From Sipunculus nudus (Eukaryota > Annelida > Sipuncula > Golfingiida > Sipunculidae): a stretch of 64,000 nt of DNA. Positions 36,627 to 49,626 of this stretch are shown here, piece by piece. Under the pieces are notes generated by a model. It did no database searches and had not been told where the DNA came from. It worked only from the letters and a program-made list of their open reading frames with translations. Every line of letters starts with the position of its first letter. Within the stretch, counting starts at the first letter, position 1. The position numbers were made by a program, and so were the translations under genes. The stretch lies in the NCBI GenBank assembly GCA_026874595.1, contig CM049311.1, forward strand, positions 33,997,676 through 34,061,675, in the 5' to 3' direction.

Positions 36627-38847
36627 GTTATTCGATACATTGGGTGAAAAGATAACATGCAATTCCATGTGAAGAAGAAACTCATTACACTATTCGTATT
36701 TTTCTTCTAAGTCTTTCGTCTTGAGATATTGCGTGTATTCTATCAGTGTACTAGTATTTCACAAGTGAGAAGTATCACTTTAACGAAAGCACGTGCAACT
36801 CTTTCGGTCCTCCAAACTAAGCGAGGAGTTTATATAATCTCCTAGTGCTCAGTAAAATCGCAACCGGATTTCCCCCCCCCCCCCCTCACGTCGTCCTGGC
36901 AAAACTAATCCTGAAAAAATTTAATTTCCATGCTCCGAATTTTCTTCCTAACATGTGCCGTGATCTCCCATGAGTTTTGTTTTTTTTCTCTTGATCCACA
37001 TCCAATTTGATTCACATCCAATCTTGAAAATTTTTATCGAATATCTTATTGTTCATATTTTATGGAGACACTGCCTGACTTCCTCAATTGATAGCTTTTT
37101 GTCACACCTTCTTTACACACCGATCTTTACAAAGATTTAGGAAATCGTGGTGGTCGGGATCAAATTCGGGTTGCAGTCACTGTGAATCGTAGAGGTCAAG
37201 TCATTAAAGGTCGGGAGAGAACTGCGACTATTTTGACCCGTTCAAAACTGCCTTAGATCCGCTAGGTACGAGTTTTTTTTTCAAACCGTAGATCCATCGT
37301 AATTAAGCCTTTTGTCATTAATCGGGAGTCAGTCTTAGGCCAAATCGGCATCATTTTCGTTTATTCCTCTGCTGTCGTAGGCCATATCTCACATTTCGCA
37401 CGACTTCCCCATGTGTATGAAATGAAAATTTATCCCGGTTTGCCGGTATTGATTAAGGTCTGTAAGGTGATAAATCGTGATTAATCGTACTGGAATCGGA
37501 GAAAAATTCTTAGTCGTCACAGCTGGCAGAGCAATCGTGCTTATTCATTCCGTGTCGTAGCATTTGACATCTCACGACCAGCCACGATTTTTGTGGCTAC
37601 GATTAGTCCTGATAGATCGTGGTCTAGATCTTACCTTTACCGACTTTGGAACATGTTGAGCCAGACCTGGTTACAGTTTCTTTGAATTTTCAGCCGATTC
37701 TTCCCAAGTCCACCAGAACATTAGCAGAGAAAGCCCAGACGGCAGGTTTGGCTGGAGAATCGTCCTCAATCGGCATTGACTTACGGCCATCCTGTTTAAT
37801 CCAAACGGCATCGTAAAGGTGGCATGGTGAAGCTTTTCTCATCAGGATACTTGTAGGTATGGTTTATCCATACAGATCATGATCATGGTTTATAATACTT
37901 GACCTATATTTAAGATCTGGCATCATATTGCTACGAAACTGAGCCACTTAACATTGTCTCCTGATATATAAGAATTTTCACAAAATCATAACTTTCGACG
38001 AGCCTACAAATTTCCAAGTAAAACCTACGACTTGTAGTCGGCTCGTACCGGTTGGTGATTACTTATGGCAGGAATTACCTACCTACGAACCCTCTACTAC
38101 ATTCTACAAATCCACAACGATAATCTTTAGACGAAACATATTGCAGGTCCGAAAGGAAAAACGTTTGTAGTCTGAATTAAATAGGCTTAAAAGAACGACA
38201 TTTATATTGCCTCCTTCAATGCATATCATTATATTCGAAAGTGCAACATTTAATATATGTTGTATGTGTTATTAATGTTACCATTACCATATTATAACAT
38301 TGTCTGTTCTCCAGGGAGACCTAGTGTACAGTTATTAAATAGTAATATTATAAGTTGCTTTTGCATTATTTTGATATGTTTTTTCCTAATAATTCATGTT
38401 GAAACTGGTAGGTCATAGCCGCGCGCCAAGGAGCTTAAATCCATATCATTATACTAGAAGGTGCAGAAGTTAATACATTTTTTTAACCTGTTCTTGATAT
38501 TATCGATATGATTTCATCATTGTCTGTTCTTCAGTTTCAAGGGAAAGTCGGGGTACAGTAATATAATTTATTTACTATTGATTTTTTTTATTATTTTTTA
38601 AGCTGTTATGTAACAGCAGTAAGACCAATAATTTTTCCAGTAATATTTTAATTGACCAAAATATGAATTGATTCGGGCAAGAAGAATTTATTTAGGGATG
38701 GATACATTAAAAATATATAAAACAAATATGAATGAATGACTAAACGACTGCCTTAAGGAAGGAATGAACGAATAAATAAATGAATAAATAAATGAAGCGT
38801 ATGGACGAACGAATGAATGACCGAATGCATGAATTTAACCAAATAAA

Positions 38848-39035
38848 ACCTATTTATTTACATGAATTGCACAACTAGTTATTATTACTAATACGAAGCA
38901 CTCACCATGGCTCAGGTGATGGCATTCAGGTATTTGTGGAGGTGGAGGAAACGGAGAAAACCACCAACTTTGGACGGGTCTTTCTTATAACCATGTCGGA
39001 AATCGAACCCGGGTCGACAGCGGAGAGAGACAAGC
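38848..39035 (-). mobile_element. tRNA-derived SINE, family 1
   Basis: Minus-strand copy with B-box text GGGTTCGATTTCC, the GGTTTCCTCCACCTCC body segment and the ACTAGTTGTGCAATTCATG tail. The next copy, 287 bp to the right, shares not only the SINE but also the GAATTTAACC flank. The pair therefore arose by tandem duplication. Confidence 0.75.
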
Positions 39036-39132
39036 ATTACGAAACGAATGAACGAATAAATATATGAATAAATGAATAAATGTGAGAATGAACGAACGCA
39101 TGAATGATCGAATCCATGAATTTAACCAATTA

Positions 39133-39333
39133 AAACCGATTTATTTTACATGGATTGTACAACTAGTTATAATTACTAATATGAAGCACTCACCATGACA
39201 CGTGATGTCATTCAGTAATCTGTAGAGGTGGACGCAACTGAAAAAAACCCACTGACTTTGGAAGGGCCACTACAACCAAAATAACCATTCCAGCGGAGAG
39301 AGCCAAGCATGTTACCACTCGCCGTCATTTATA
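39133..39333 (-). mobile_element. tRNA-derived SINE, family 1 (tandem-duplicated copy)
   Basis: Second unit of a 287-bp tandem duplication (GAATTTAACC at 38831 and 39118). The B-box region is largely lost, but the head keeps GGCGAGTGGTAACATGC, resembling an A-box region. The tail ACTAGTTGTACAATCCATG is intact. Confidence 0.7.
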
Positions 39334-40740
39334 ACCAAACGAATGAATGAATGAATAAATGAATAAATATACGAATGAATGAATGAATGAATGAATGAAT
39401 GAATGACGAACGAAAAAAAGACGGACAGGTGGGAAACATGGGCAAATTGAAGAGGTGATGAAGAAATACCGATTGTTATATAAGGGAAAAAAGAATAAAA
39501 AAAGCCACAGAAAACAGGTTGAGTCTTAGATAAATTGATGCTGTGAGGTGAATGGCCGCCAAGGAGTTGATTGAAGGTCGCCGGGGTAAACGTGTCCCTT
39601 TTGTGAGCCTGGGCAAGGTCATAGCCCCCGGGCCCCGGGGATTAAATCCAAGTTGTTGCAAGTGTCGGCCCCTGATATGTCTTCAAAATAAAGGTGCTGG
39701 CCAGCTGGTCTCTAACTCTACCACTATCGCGAGTTTAAAAAAAAGTACTTCAAAATCGATTTTGTACAACTTTGAAACATAAGCCATGCGTTGGCTTAAG
39801 GGGAGTATGTGTTATAGGTTATTGGCCTCGGGCGGCTTTCCACCCTATACATCTTGTGTATGGGGGTTTATTGGAAATCCCCGCCAGGGATTGTATGTCA
39901 GATGATACTACAGAGCAATATGACATGCGGGATAAAGTGCCCACGAGCGCCAAAATCGATCAAACCAATATAAATACAAATAAGCGAATGTTCGGACCAA
40001 GGCCCGAATGTGCTAAAGGTTCCGGGATTGTATTATCCCGTCAACTACTCGGCAACTATGACGCCCCTTTAGATAAGATTTTTTTTAAGATATCAAAATC
40101 TACCTTTTTTCGGATGTTGTTGGATTTACTATAGACTGGAATATATGGACATACTCATACCTACACAACGGTTATGTACGGGGTTGATTTTTACCTATCT
40201 AGTGAAAATAACCCGACTCTGGCAGCAAGATCAAAACACCTGAAGTGTATGTACTGTTTTTGTTGTTGTAGAAGCATGCTGTGTTGTATGTTGACGCATT
40301 TCAATTTCAGGATATTCTATCGAAACAAATATACAAGGTAGAACTACAGAGTTAAAATATAAAGGTTTGTGGAAATACTTTTAGTCTTTTAGCAAACCCA
40401 ACTGGCGATTGTGATGCCGTGTCCCAGGCAATACCCATGACAATTATACATTTTGTGTTATTGTTAATCGGTGGTTATTTTAATTATCGGAGCAGTTGGT
40501 ATGCACAAATTATTCGCGTAGACACAAAAATATGCCTTTATTTATTGAAACAAAATTCCTCTCCTTTTATTTCCATTACCAGAGATTATTTCTTGAAGAA
40601 TTATTTATTCTGTGCTCCCGGGAAAATTTATAATTTCCAATAGATTAGAAATCGAACGGGTAATATTATATCAAACATATAACTGATCCGATAATAAAAA
40701 TAAAAAGTTAGAAATAAATGGTATATAATATAAATATATG

Positions 40741-42027
40741 TACCGTATTTCCTTGAACAGACGCCCGGGTGTCTATTTTTTTTCAAAACCCTGCTTTGAC
40801 TCGGCGTCTTAACAAACCGGCTTCTATTTAAGGCAGGCGTTTATTGAAAAATACATTATCAGGCTCATCAAACAAACTAAAAAATAGAACACGCTGAAAC
40901 AATAAACCCGCCGGTCTCTACTTAGGGACACAATTGAAAACATCGCCAGTACACGGATTGTGTTTATGAAATTTCCCTAGATGCCATAGGGATATGGGAC
41001 ACGCGCAGTCTCCACAATCACGCACCATAATAAGCATTAACGGGGAATAAAAGCAGAGATTGCAGTTGTCCACAAGAATCTGTCCGCCCGAGCCTCTCGA
41101 TACCAGGTACCCAGGCTGGTGTTTCCATTTATTTTACACCACGTGCAGTTGGTATAATGCTTCCCTCTGATCAAGGGATGGCTCTTCTCCGTGTTCAACT
41201 GGTTACATTGGTTATATCCAAATACGGGGTTGGTACTTATAACGGTAAAGCGTAATTCATTTTCATTACACTTTCCGCCGCCCGTCAACTATTCAACTGA
41301 TTCATCTCGACGCAGCTTACTCAAGCGTTTCTGCCCTGGTTTATACTAAACACGTGTGTACCGCGTATAACTGGTAATATTGATTCCATCGAAGAAAGGT
41401 GGGGGCTGGTACGTAACACGGCACTGCGTTATTCGTTTTCATGACATTTTTTGTCCGTCTATTAACTAATTCTGCTTTACACAGGGTATTGAAGCGTTTT
41501 CGACCTGGTATAAACTGGTATGTGACATTTACGGCAGGAAATATTTCTGTTTTTCTAGTTGTAGACAAGAGTAAATACTATTTTTAACTTTATCTCAGAA
41601 GCGTAGTTTTGGTAACAATGGGGACGCACTTAAAAGTGCTTCAAAATGAAAGCAGGGAGCGTAATTTGGCTTGACAATAGCTACAAATAGGAGCGTTTGA
41701 CAACATCATTTGGTTTCATAATGTTACACAAGAAATATGTGCCAAAAAGGTATTTGAACAGTTCTGTTCAACCAACCGCGAGGTATAATTTCACCGTACC
41801 AAGTTGTACCGCTTGTGAAATTCAATACAACAATCTATAGTCAATTTGACCGGTAAATGCACTATAATTATAGTGAAGGGATCTGGCGGGACATGGAAAC
41901 TACTCTGACACCTGGCCTGGCTTCTATTTAAGGCCAGCGTTTATTTTCCATTGACACTGTTTTGCCCGATGACTAAATAAGGGAGGCGACTATTTAAAGC
42001 CCGGTGTCTGATCAAGGAAATACGGTA
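40741..42027. mobile_element. TIR DNA transposon / long MITE
   Basis: The terminal inverted repeats are TACCGTATTTCCTTGA at the left end and its complement TCAAGGAAATACGGTA at the right end. The similarity extends inward (CAGACGCCCGGGTGTC versus GACACCGGGC) and includes a subterminal CTTCTATTTAAGG...GCGTTTATT pair. The element is flanked by, or begins with, TA, consistent with a TA target duplication. The paralogous block at about 3110-3175 reads straight through the empty site. Internal frames show no transposase motif, so it is non-autonomous. The superfamily is not assigned. Confidence 0.85.
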
Positions 42028-42769
42028 TACATCTTTACAGAATATATATACAGCATATACAATTATTTTTTCATTTTGTTCTCGCATGTAATACACTGTG
42101 CTACAGAAATAAAATGTTTTACACTAATGTATCTGAAACAATTATACACTTTGGTCAACAAAACGGTCCATTGGTTTTCTTGTAAGTAATTTCGTCTGGC
42201 TCCACGTTGTAATGTATTACCTTAAGCCAACGAACTCTAAACAGGAAACGAGTTGCCTTCGATGCTCGCCTCATAAAAGCGGCAAAAACACAGTGCGATT
42301 TAATGGAATTCTGTCCTCTTTGTCTTCCAACTAATAACAGGACACCATGAGTTACAACTGGCCTATTGTCGTGTGTTTCCTTCAGCACATAAACCTCTCA
42401 AGCTTCACTGAACTGGCAAAGCTAACCTAGTAAAGGACTGGGAGGTCTTATTAAAGTTAATATGTACACCAGCGCTGGATTCTCCTATAGATAATATTGA
42501 ACCAGTTTAAAGACATTTGCACAGAAGACAAGAAGCTATTCATTAATTTTGACAATTCTTTACCTGACAGCCGACGAATTTGTCAGAATTACAAGTCCGA
42601 GAAGATCCATTTTTTATAAACACTTTGAGATTGGTGCCGTACCACCTACGCTTTTAACAAACCGCCTATACACTGCAATCGTTGCAGTTAGTGCCTTTTT
42701 TGTAATATAGACGTATTGTTTAAGCAGATTTCAGCTTCCCTTGTTCGTCAAAGACAATTGACCTATGAT

Positions 42770-44690
42770 ATAGACTGGTTTTCCTGTACCATGTATCTGA
42801 TATCTCTTATTTCTTTTGAAAATGTAAGAAAGTATCTGTAAGGGAGCTTTGGTACAATGTCCGTTTTGTAAATACACACACATATTTCTATATATATATA
42901 CATACATACAGAGTGAAACCTCGAACTAATGACCGGAAACGGCACTTCGAAAAAGTCGTCGAAGTGGTCGAAGCATTTTCGAAGTGAATATCCTAACAAG
43001 GTCTTATAAAAAGAGGGGGAAAATTGTGACCGTAAAAATAGGCCTTTTTTTCTAATATATATATTGAATTCACCGCGCATGCTGCCCATATTAATTGTAG
43101 TGAGTCACCGTTTATTCATTATGTTGCTGCAGTGATAACGACAGGGGCGTTTGTCATATATTTGGAGGCTGGGGAGTTTCTCGATGGGGCATACATATTG
43201 CAGATTCGGCCAAAAAATTGGGTATACTTTTACATAACAATCGCAAAGTTCCATATAATAACAACGATGTATTTGATTCGTGATAAGTAGTATTTGTTTC
43301 ATGAAAATTGCTGCATTAAACAAATGTGATAAAACTTCAAAATAGTGGGTTACTGTCTAGACAGGAATGTTGATGCTGTATTTTATCGATTTTGATTTTG
43401 TGAATGAACAAGCCGCATGATTTGCCTTATAAAGACATCAAGGGGCGTGGCATATGCTATACATAAGTCCTCGTTGTTTTGTGATAAAAGGCTGTGGATT
43501 TTGCAGACGATACAATAGCGTCATCTAGCGGACAATCAGGGTATTATTCTTGTTGGTCATCTGGAATCATTTGCCTGCTGCGGACCTGGCGTTTCTTATT
43601 AAATCTGTTCAAAGAGCCGAAGATTAGACAGTTTTATATATTTATTTATGTTAACTTGCTTATGTTGTTCTTTCAGCTGATGCTTTCTCTCGAAAATATC
43701 TGATTTGATGAATAAAGCATTTGAAATGGCGAGCGGACAAATTAGTAATGACCACTGAAAATATCTGAGATACTATTAGGCATATTAAGCATAATAAAAA
43801 CATATTACATATTAACTTGTCAAACCTATGGATTTCTTTTAACAACTTGTGAATTTATATTATGTTGGGGTTGATTCACTGTTAAGGGACTTGGACTCGG
43901 ACCTGGACTGAAGGGGTTATACTCAGACTCGGTGGTAAGGACTCGAGAAATCAGGCCGAGTCCATCTCGAATACAATAGAAAAAAAAGTCACATGCTATA
44001 GAGACATGCATACATGTGTGAACAGAATATTACAAAAAAACTATTACCTAATTTAGCCTACCATCTGGAGCAAACTGTTATTAAACATTCAACTAAAAAC
44101 ATATGTATAACTAACATAAACGATAATCTCAAATTTCCATTTTGGATTTCTTTTAATACGAAATTTTGCATCGGACTCGATCTCGGGATTTGACTTGAGT
44201 TTCAAATGACTCCGACTCGAACAGGATTTTTTGGACTCAAAACTCAATGACTTCGACTTTGCCTCGGAAACGAGTGTCCTTGACTCGTTCTTGTACTCGG
44301 TCTCGGATAATATTCACCCGAAAACATCACTGCAACAGTTTTTTATTTTGTATTATTTTATTTAATTAACCGCCTCAATTTTGTTAAATGCTAGCTTGAC
44401 TATGTATCTACATCTGCAGAATTCTGTTCTGGTTTCGGACTACTTCACTGGGTAGTAGCTCACGCTTCCTCTCATTTCATATCCTGGTGTTATCCAGGCC
44501 CGGTGACACCTGCGGGCCCTCGGTATGCATTCGTCCCCACTGCTGAACCATACCACCGAACAGCCCCCGAAAGGCGCACTCCTTTGTGAGTGAACACTTC
44601 CCGTAAAGCCTGCACAGGTCTCACTTATTTTAGGCCTGACCATGAAACATCTCTCCGCGACAACTCGCGATCTCCTGGCTTTGAGTCCTG
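42770..44690. repeat. Segmental duplication block 2, right copy (partner 8170-9560)
   Basis: Colinear with 8170-9560. It contains an extra segment near 42880-43010 (TTCGAAGT-rich text) and the CTCG-rich tract at 43885-44320. No gene is supported. Confidence 0.7.
43885..44320. repeat. GACTCG/CTCGG-rich cryptic repeat insertion
   Basis: GACTCG, GGACTC and CTCGG occur many times in both halves, with an AT-rich centre. The partner block at about 9085-9225 lacks this text, so it was inserted or expanded in this copy only. Confidence 0.6.
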
Positions 44691-44700
44691 TGCTCTTTCA
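44430..44700 (-). mobile_element. tRNA-derived SINE, family 2
   Basis: Diverged copy of the element at 9320-9600, within the same duplication block. On the minus strand it reads TGGTTTATGAA, then CAGGACTCAAAGCC, then GCGAGTTGTCG, a tRNA-like head with a weak A box and a damaged B box. Confidence 0.5.
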
Positions 44701-46217
44701 TAAACCACATAAGCGAGTCAACATCTTCATTCAGTATATCTACATCTCATGCTTCAGTAAACTTGTAGCTTACAGCCGTAAGATGTTTGCACAGGTAATA
44801 ACAGATAACTAAAAGCCTGGGCCCTCTGCCTGAAAATGTAATATTGAATTGTGCCACAGCTTCCAGACAGGTTTTTGTATCTCAACGTATGGTCAATAAA
44901 GGCAGAGAAGTTTTATGTAAGACATATAATGTGATCACTCACAAGACCGTTATTTTTAATATGTATGGCCGATCAATACCTATACTGTTCCAAACAATCA
45001 GACTTATTGAATGTCCATTAAGTGGTTTATTTCTAACTCCTTTTCTACATGATCATCCCTCTGCCTATAATATTTTAATCTCAAGCCGTGCAGTTTCGGC
45101 CTGAGGCGCAAGTGCGCTGGCTTAGAGCGATAAATTGCTCTAGGACAACCCCAACCATGAACCAACTAAGACACTAGCTTAACACTCGGTTAAACTTATA
45201 TTATATACCGGCCTATTTTTATTTCTTCGGTTGTTCTGTTAATGTTTTTTGTACAACACACAATACATTTAAACCCTGGTAGGTGCACTAATGAGGATGT
45301 GCCAAACTTTCGATTAAAGTACGTTTATAAAAATATATTGAGAAAGACTAGCCATGAATACACGACTCAGGCATTTATATTCGGCTGGTAAGCCTAACGT
45401 GAGTCGTGGTACAAGCCATGTGGGGGAATGTACTTCAACGGCCACCCGTTAGGTTGCATTGATATCATGGTAAATAACTAATAATATTTACATTGAGCTA
45501 AAAGTGACGAATTAATACAAAAAAATACATCTGTACTCACGGACCAAACTGAAATTCCGTCTCCATTGTAAGGAGTCATTTTATTTATTGCATACAAGTT
45601 GGCTCCGTCCAGTAATCGGCGTGAGCAATGCTTGTATTCATGCGGTCAGAAATTAAACAAACATGCAGAGGGATAAACCTATATGCTGAGGTAAAACGAA
45701 ATTTTTCTTAGATACTATAAGAACGTATCCTAAGAAAAGTTAACGATTGGTCTTGTTTTTGTCAAATGAAATCGTACTTGTAGGTCATGGGGCGTTGTCA
45801 AGATTAAAGGCACGCCGGCGCTAATATGCTGGTCGTTGACACTCCGAAATGTCAGAGCGCCGATGTGGCACTAGAGAAAGACGTGCCCTGTCATAATCAC
45901 AGCAGCTCCTGCATTTTTTCAGTCAATATAATGATATGTGGGAAGAAAACTAACTATATGAGTGATACTGCTTGTATACGTAGAATATCCTCTTAGTGGC
46001 TTCAATATAGTGTGGTTGGCTCGATATTCGCCAGGTTAACTTTTTGCGATTTTCTTTTTCCACGATCCCAGTATAATCTATACAGAGTATATCCACGTTT
46101 TTTCTATGAATTATTTAATATTCATCCTGAATCTTAACAATTGGACAAGGACCAATGGATCATAGAACTAGGGGAACTTCTTGTCCATAATAAGCAGATA
46201 AAAGGCCTTATATTATA

Positions 46218-46221
<4 letters not shown>

Positions 46222-46275
<54 letters not shown>
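46222..46275. repeat. (TA)n microsatellite
   Basis: TA array of about 54 bp, the longest in the window. Confidence 0.95.
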
Positions 46276-46277
<2 letters not shown>

Positions 46278-46499
46278 TTGATTTATGGATTGCATAAAGT
46301 GACGCCAAAAAGCTTATATACATAAGATGCCAAAAAAAATATTAAAAAAACACGAATGTGTACCTATATTGATGAGGCTTCTTATTCATGACGGTTTTTT
46401 TTCACGATAACTTCACCTTGACGATAATCGCGAATTAAAAACCCTCGCGAACAAAAAGCTTAAAATAGTATTGAATACAGGAAAAGGAACGTTTTCATA

Positions 46500-47990
46500 T
46501 TTTAGTCACAAGTGTAAAATTTCATGAGCGTAAATAAACAGTGTCCCGATCTTTATTTAATTGGCATGGGCGACTAAAGTTGAGTATCTACTATATAGTG
46601 AATGATTATTCAGGCATTGTTTATCCGGTTACGTGGTTTTATTGTTATCAGATGAACAACCTCACAAATACAATATTCCATGCTGACAGTTGAGATATGA
46701 CAACAACAATTGTTCTACATGGATAAGTAAACTAGTCTTAGTTGATAAAAATCTGGCATCTATGTGTAAGACCCGGCTTTAGTTTGCTTTCTTATTTGGG
46801 GGTGGAGCGGGCTGGGACTGCACATTATATACTTACATAACTTAAAGAAATAAAACCAAAAAATGTTGAATTACATGCAATTAAACTCTAAAATCCTAAA
46901 TTGTCAAACTGCATTGCTTTGGGTAAATTAATCATGAATTTAAAATGAACATACCTATGTAGGTAGCATGCTCCGAAAAAAGGCTTGTTTGCATTCACTC
47001 ATTTGACCGAATTTCCAAAGTTCCTTCGTGCATAAGTGACTGTACTCTCGTGAATATTCCTTGATCGCGTTCCGGAATCCGGATCCTATGCCAGATCCAC
47101 ACCAAAATCTTATCGATTCTTCAATGGACCATTCCCAAAATGAACTGAAAATTTCATGAGATTATGTTCTTGATTGCGTGAGTTATGCTTTGAACAAATA
47201 CCCAAACACATACACATAAACAGACGGACGGGGGATGAACGCATACCCTACGGGCGGAGGCAATAGGTTTAAGTCAAACCCATTCACACAGTAGGATACA
47301 TATGTCACATACACCAGCCTTTTTATTGTCAATTTAACACTCACATTATGTTTAAAGGATAAGGGAAATATATCCAAATATCTGATAACTAATCCCAAAA
47401 AGGAAAGTGATATTAGTCAAACAACTTGATAATCATCCCCGTGCAAGGTCAGCCATTAATATTAAATGTGAATGTTTACCTTCCGGGCCTTTCGTCGGGA
47501 TGCCCGTCAAGGGACGCATGATTCTTTCCTCCATGTGACGAGATTCAATTAACGTCTTGGTTAACCCGAGTAGGCGAGACATCCAGACTCTCAATGGACA
47601 GTTATTTCTTCATTAACTGCAAGTACACTTGCCTTAACAGCATATCCGCCTACACTATGTGGCAGAACTGATTTTATGAGCCGACCTGCCGGATTGGAAT
47701 AGTTAACAGAGCAGGTTTAGACGTAGAGACGAATGAAAAGGCCAAATAAGAGACATAATTTTCTCTGCCAGATGTCGTTTTTGTCAATATCAGTCCGAAC
47801 CAGTCACGGACAGTACGTTTGAAAAATATCGTACTTTCACTGCTTTCATGTTAAGTATAATTTCATTCTGTTCTCTTCGAGTGATTTTGTATTCTATAAT
47901 ATTACTGAAGCTTTATATTCAAAATGTCTGTTTCATTGTTTTTTATTGAACAACAACACTTTTTCATACATCATTAATGCTTAATGGATT
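46500..47990. repeat. Segmental duplication block 4, right copy (partner 26880-27790)
   Basis: Matches the left copy at both ends but has a roughly 1-kb insertion (about 46765-47770) where the left copy has a SINE. That insertion includes the tail-like repeat near 47085-47275. Confidence 0.65.
47085..47275. repeat. Dispersed repeat tail with GACGGACGG
   Basis: The text GCCAGATCCACACC, then CTTATCGATTCTTCAATGGACC, AAAATTTCATGAG, GAGTTATGCTTTGAAC and a CAGACGGACGG run is the style of a widespread invertebrate repeat end. I recognise the pattern but cannot name the family. Confidence 0.45.
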
Positions 47991-49184
47991 ATTTAAAATA
48001 CCTACCGTGCTTCATTCTAGATCAGTATATTAACTTCAAGGGATATAATGAGTTTCCCAATTTTCACAGGATCTGATGAAAAATTGCATAGCAAATCTTA
48101 TAGAATAACAATATCATGAAAACATATAAAAAATAAGTGTTTGCGAAGGAAGTTATTATGATTTATACAGGATTGTTGCACTGTGGGTGTAACTAGTTAT
48201 TATGATTAAGCAGGATGATTGCAAGATGGGTGTAACAATGCTTTGAAGAATCGATGCATTTAATTGCATGCCCTCGAGTAAGTTGTAATTAATTATTAAC
48301 ATCTAAATCGATTCATTTCCAGCATATATATTTTTTTGCATGTACCATTCCGAAGTCCTTTTAAATCTGACTGAGCAGTCTGCGATGTCGAAGCTCTTTA
48401 TCATATAAGGCGTAAATGTATCTTTATCATATAAGGCGTAAATGTACTTCAAACGTTCCACTACACTTGCATAACATTATATATGGCGACGACAGAAGAA
48501 GAGTTACATTTTTCTTGTATTTGCTGAAATTTACAAACATCCATTTTGGTAAATTGCTTTTACTTTTTAAAAAGTCTGAACTTTACTTCTTAAGTAAGAA
48601 TTGTTTCAAGAATTAAATCGAAGGAAATTAAATAAATTCTAAAGGCCCTCACAGAACACAGGTCAGGTTGCACTCGTGTTCCCCGATTGTTAATTATTTT
48701 CATTACTTAGATTTTACCATAACTGCATGGCTGGGGCATAAGGTGGTCGTCACAGGACATTGTTACGCTATTTTCAAGGGGGACTAAATTTTTAATCCTT
48801 ATTAAGTCTCTAATGTTAATCTGAACTTAAGCGATGGTTTTATATGACAAATTAAAAAAAAAACATAATATTTCCTCCTTTTGGTGGTAGAGTATGAATA
48901 AACATGAAATGCCTTTTATAGCGAAATTTTGTGACATAATTGTCATTCAATATACAAAAACAACTTTGTGGTGTAATTTTTTATCTTTTAATGGTTAACT
49001 GTACTCTTTTTGTTGTTGTACACTCATGAATCAATTTAGCGTCATTTCGACCCACTGGCAGTACGACCAGATTAATGGCGCCAGAGTGTCCTTACATCTA
49101 CGTCTGAGGAACGCATTATAAGGCCTTATGAAGATGCAAGTATTTTCGTCATCTCGGAATGACAACGCTTCATGGCCTACAGGT

Positions 49185-49540
49185 ACACTGTCAATCAACA
49201 TAAACCAGACCAATAGTTAGCATTTTTTTTGTACTTTCTAATAATACCAATCATGACGAGAAAATTTCCGTTTTAACCCAGCACATTGGTAAACCCCTCG
49301 GCATTTTTGTTGAATTTATGACCGCATGAACACAAGCATGGCTCGCACGGGTTACAGGATTCGTGCATGCAGCTTGCAGGCGATACAGGAAATGACCCGT
49401 GTCCAAGGAGACGGTCTTTCAGTTAGGGTTGTAAGCTCACATGTACTTTTGGGTTAATTCACGTTTGTAGCATAATATTGAGATTTCGGGCCGTTTACCA
49501 CAATATGAATGCAACCTGATGGAAACCACTGCTATACATT
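49185..49540. repeat. Duplicated 3' flank of the transporter unit (partner 53760-54113)
   Basis: Strong similarity to 53760-54113: GACACTGTCAAT..ACATAAACCA, CCGTTTTAACYCAGCA, GGTAAACCCCTC.GCAT and CACAATATGAATGCAACMTGATGGA occur in the same order. It lies just 3' (minus-strand sense) of the intact transporter. This marks the repeat unit of a tandem duplication of about 4.57 kb. Confidence 0.75.
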
Positions 49541-49626
49541 CCTGGGTATTACTTTTATCACGACTGGAGTAGGCTTACCAGCCAAATACTCCGATTGCTT
49601 ACTGAGTCGGGTTGTCACGGCTAGAA

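Larger units (their letters stand above)
32641..36639. other. Gene-free interval
   Basis: No supported gene. It contains a (TA)n array at 32955-32999, a poly-C tract running into (CA)n at 35338-35360, a poly-C tract at 36157-36170 and a (TG)n array at 36605-36626. Open frames at 34158-34409 and 35648-35842 lack any recognisable family and overlap frames on the other strand. Confidence 0.5.
38740..39420. repeat. (GAAT/AAAT)n tetranucleotide region with two SINEs
   Basis: Tracts of GAATGAAT, AAATGAAT and variants occur at about 38755-38835, 39040-39125 and 39345-39415. They are separated by two SINE copies. A short version is present at 1318-1370 in the paralogous block. Confidence 0.85.
36640..42660. 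repeat. Segmental duplication block 1, right copy (partner 380-4050)
   Basis: Colinear with 380-4050 but longer. The extra length comes from insertions: a tetranucleotide-rich region with two SINE copies (38740-39430) and the TIR element (40741-42027). No gene is supported. Confidence 0.75.
44701..49180. other. Gene-free interval
   Basis: No supported gene. It contains a pair of small perfect hairpins (45106-45142), a long (TA)n array (46222-46275), the partner of duplication block 4 (46500-47990) and a dispersed-repeat tail (about 47085-47275). Confidence 0.5.

Noticed and set aside
41037-41568. Two minus-strand frames inside the TIR element as a transposase
   Set aside because: Short, on non-contiguous frames, with no DDE-type motif; the element appears non-autonomous.
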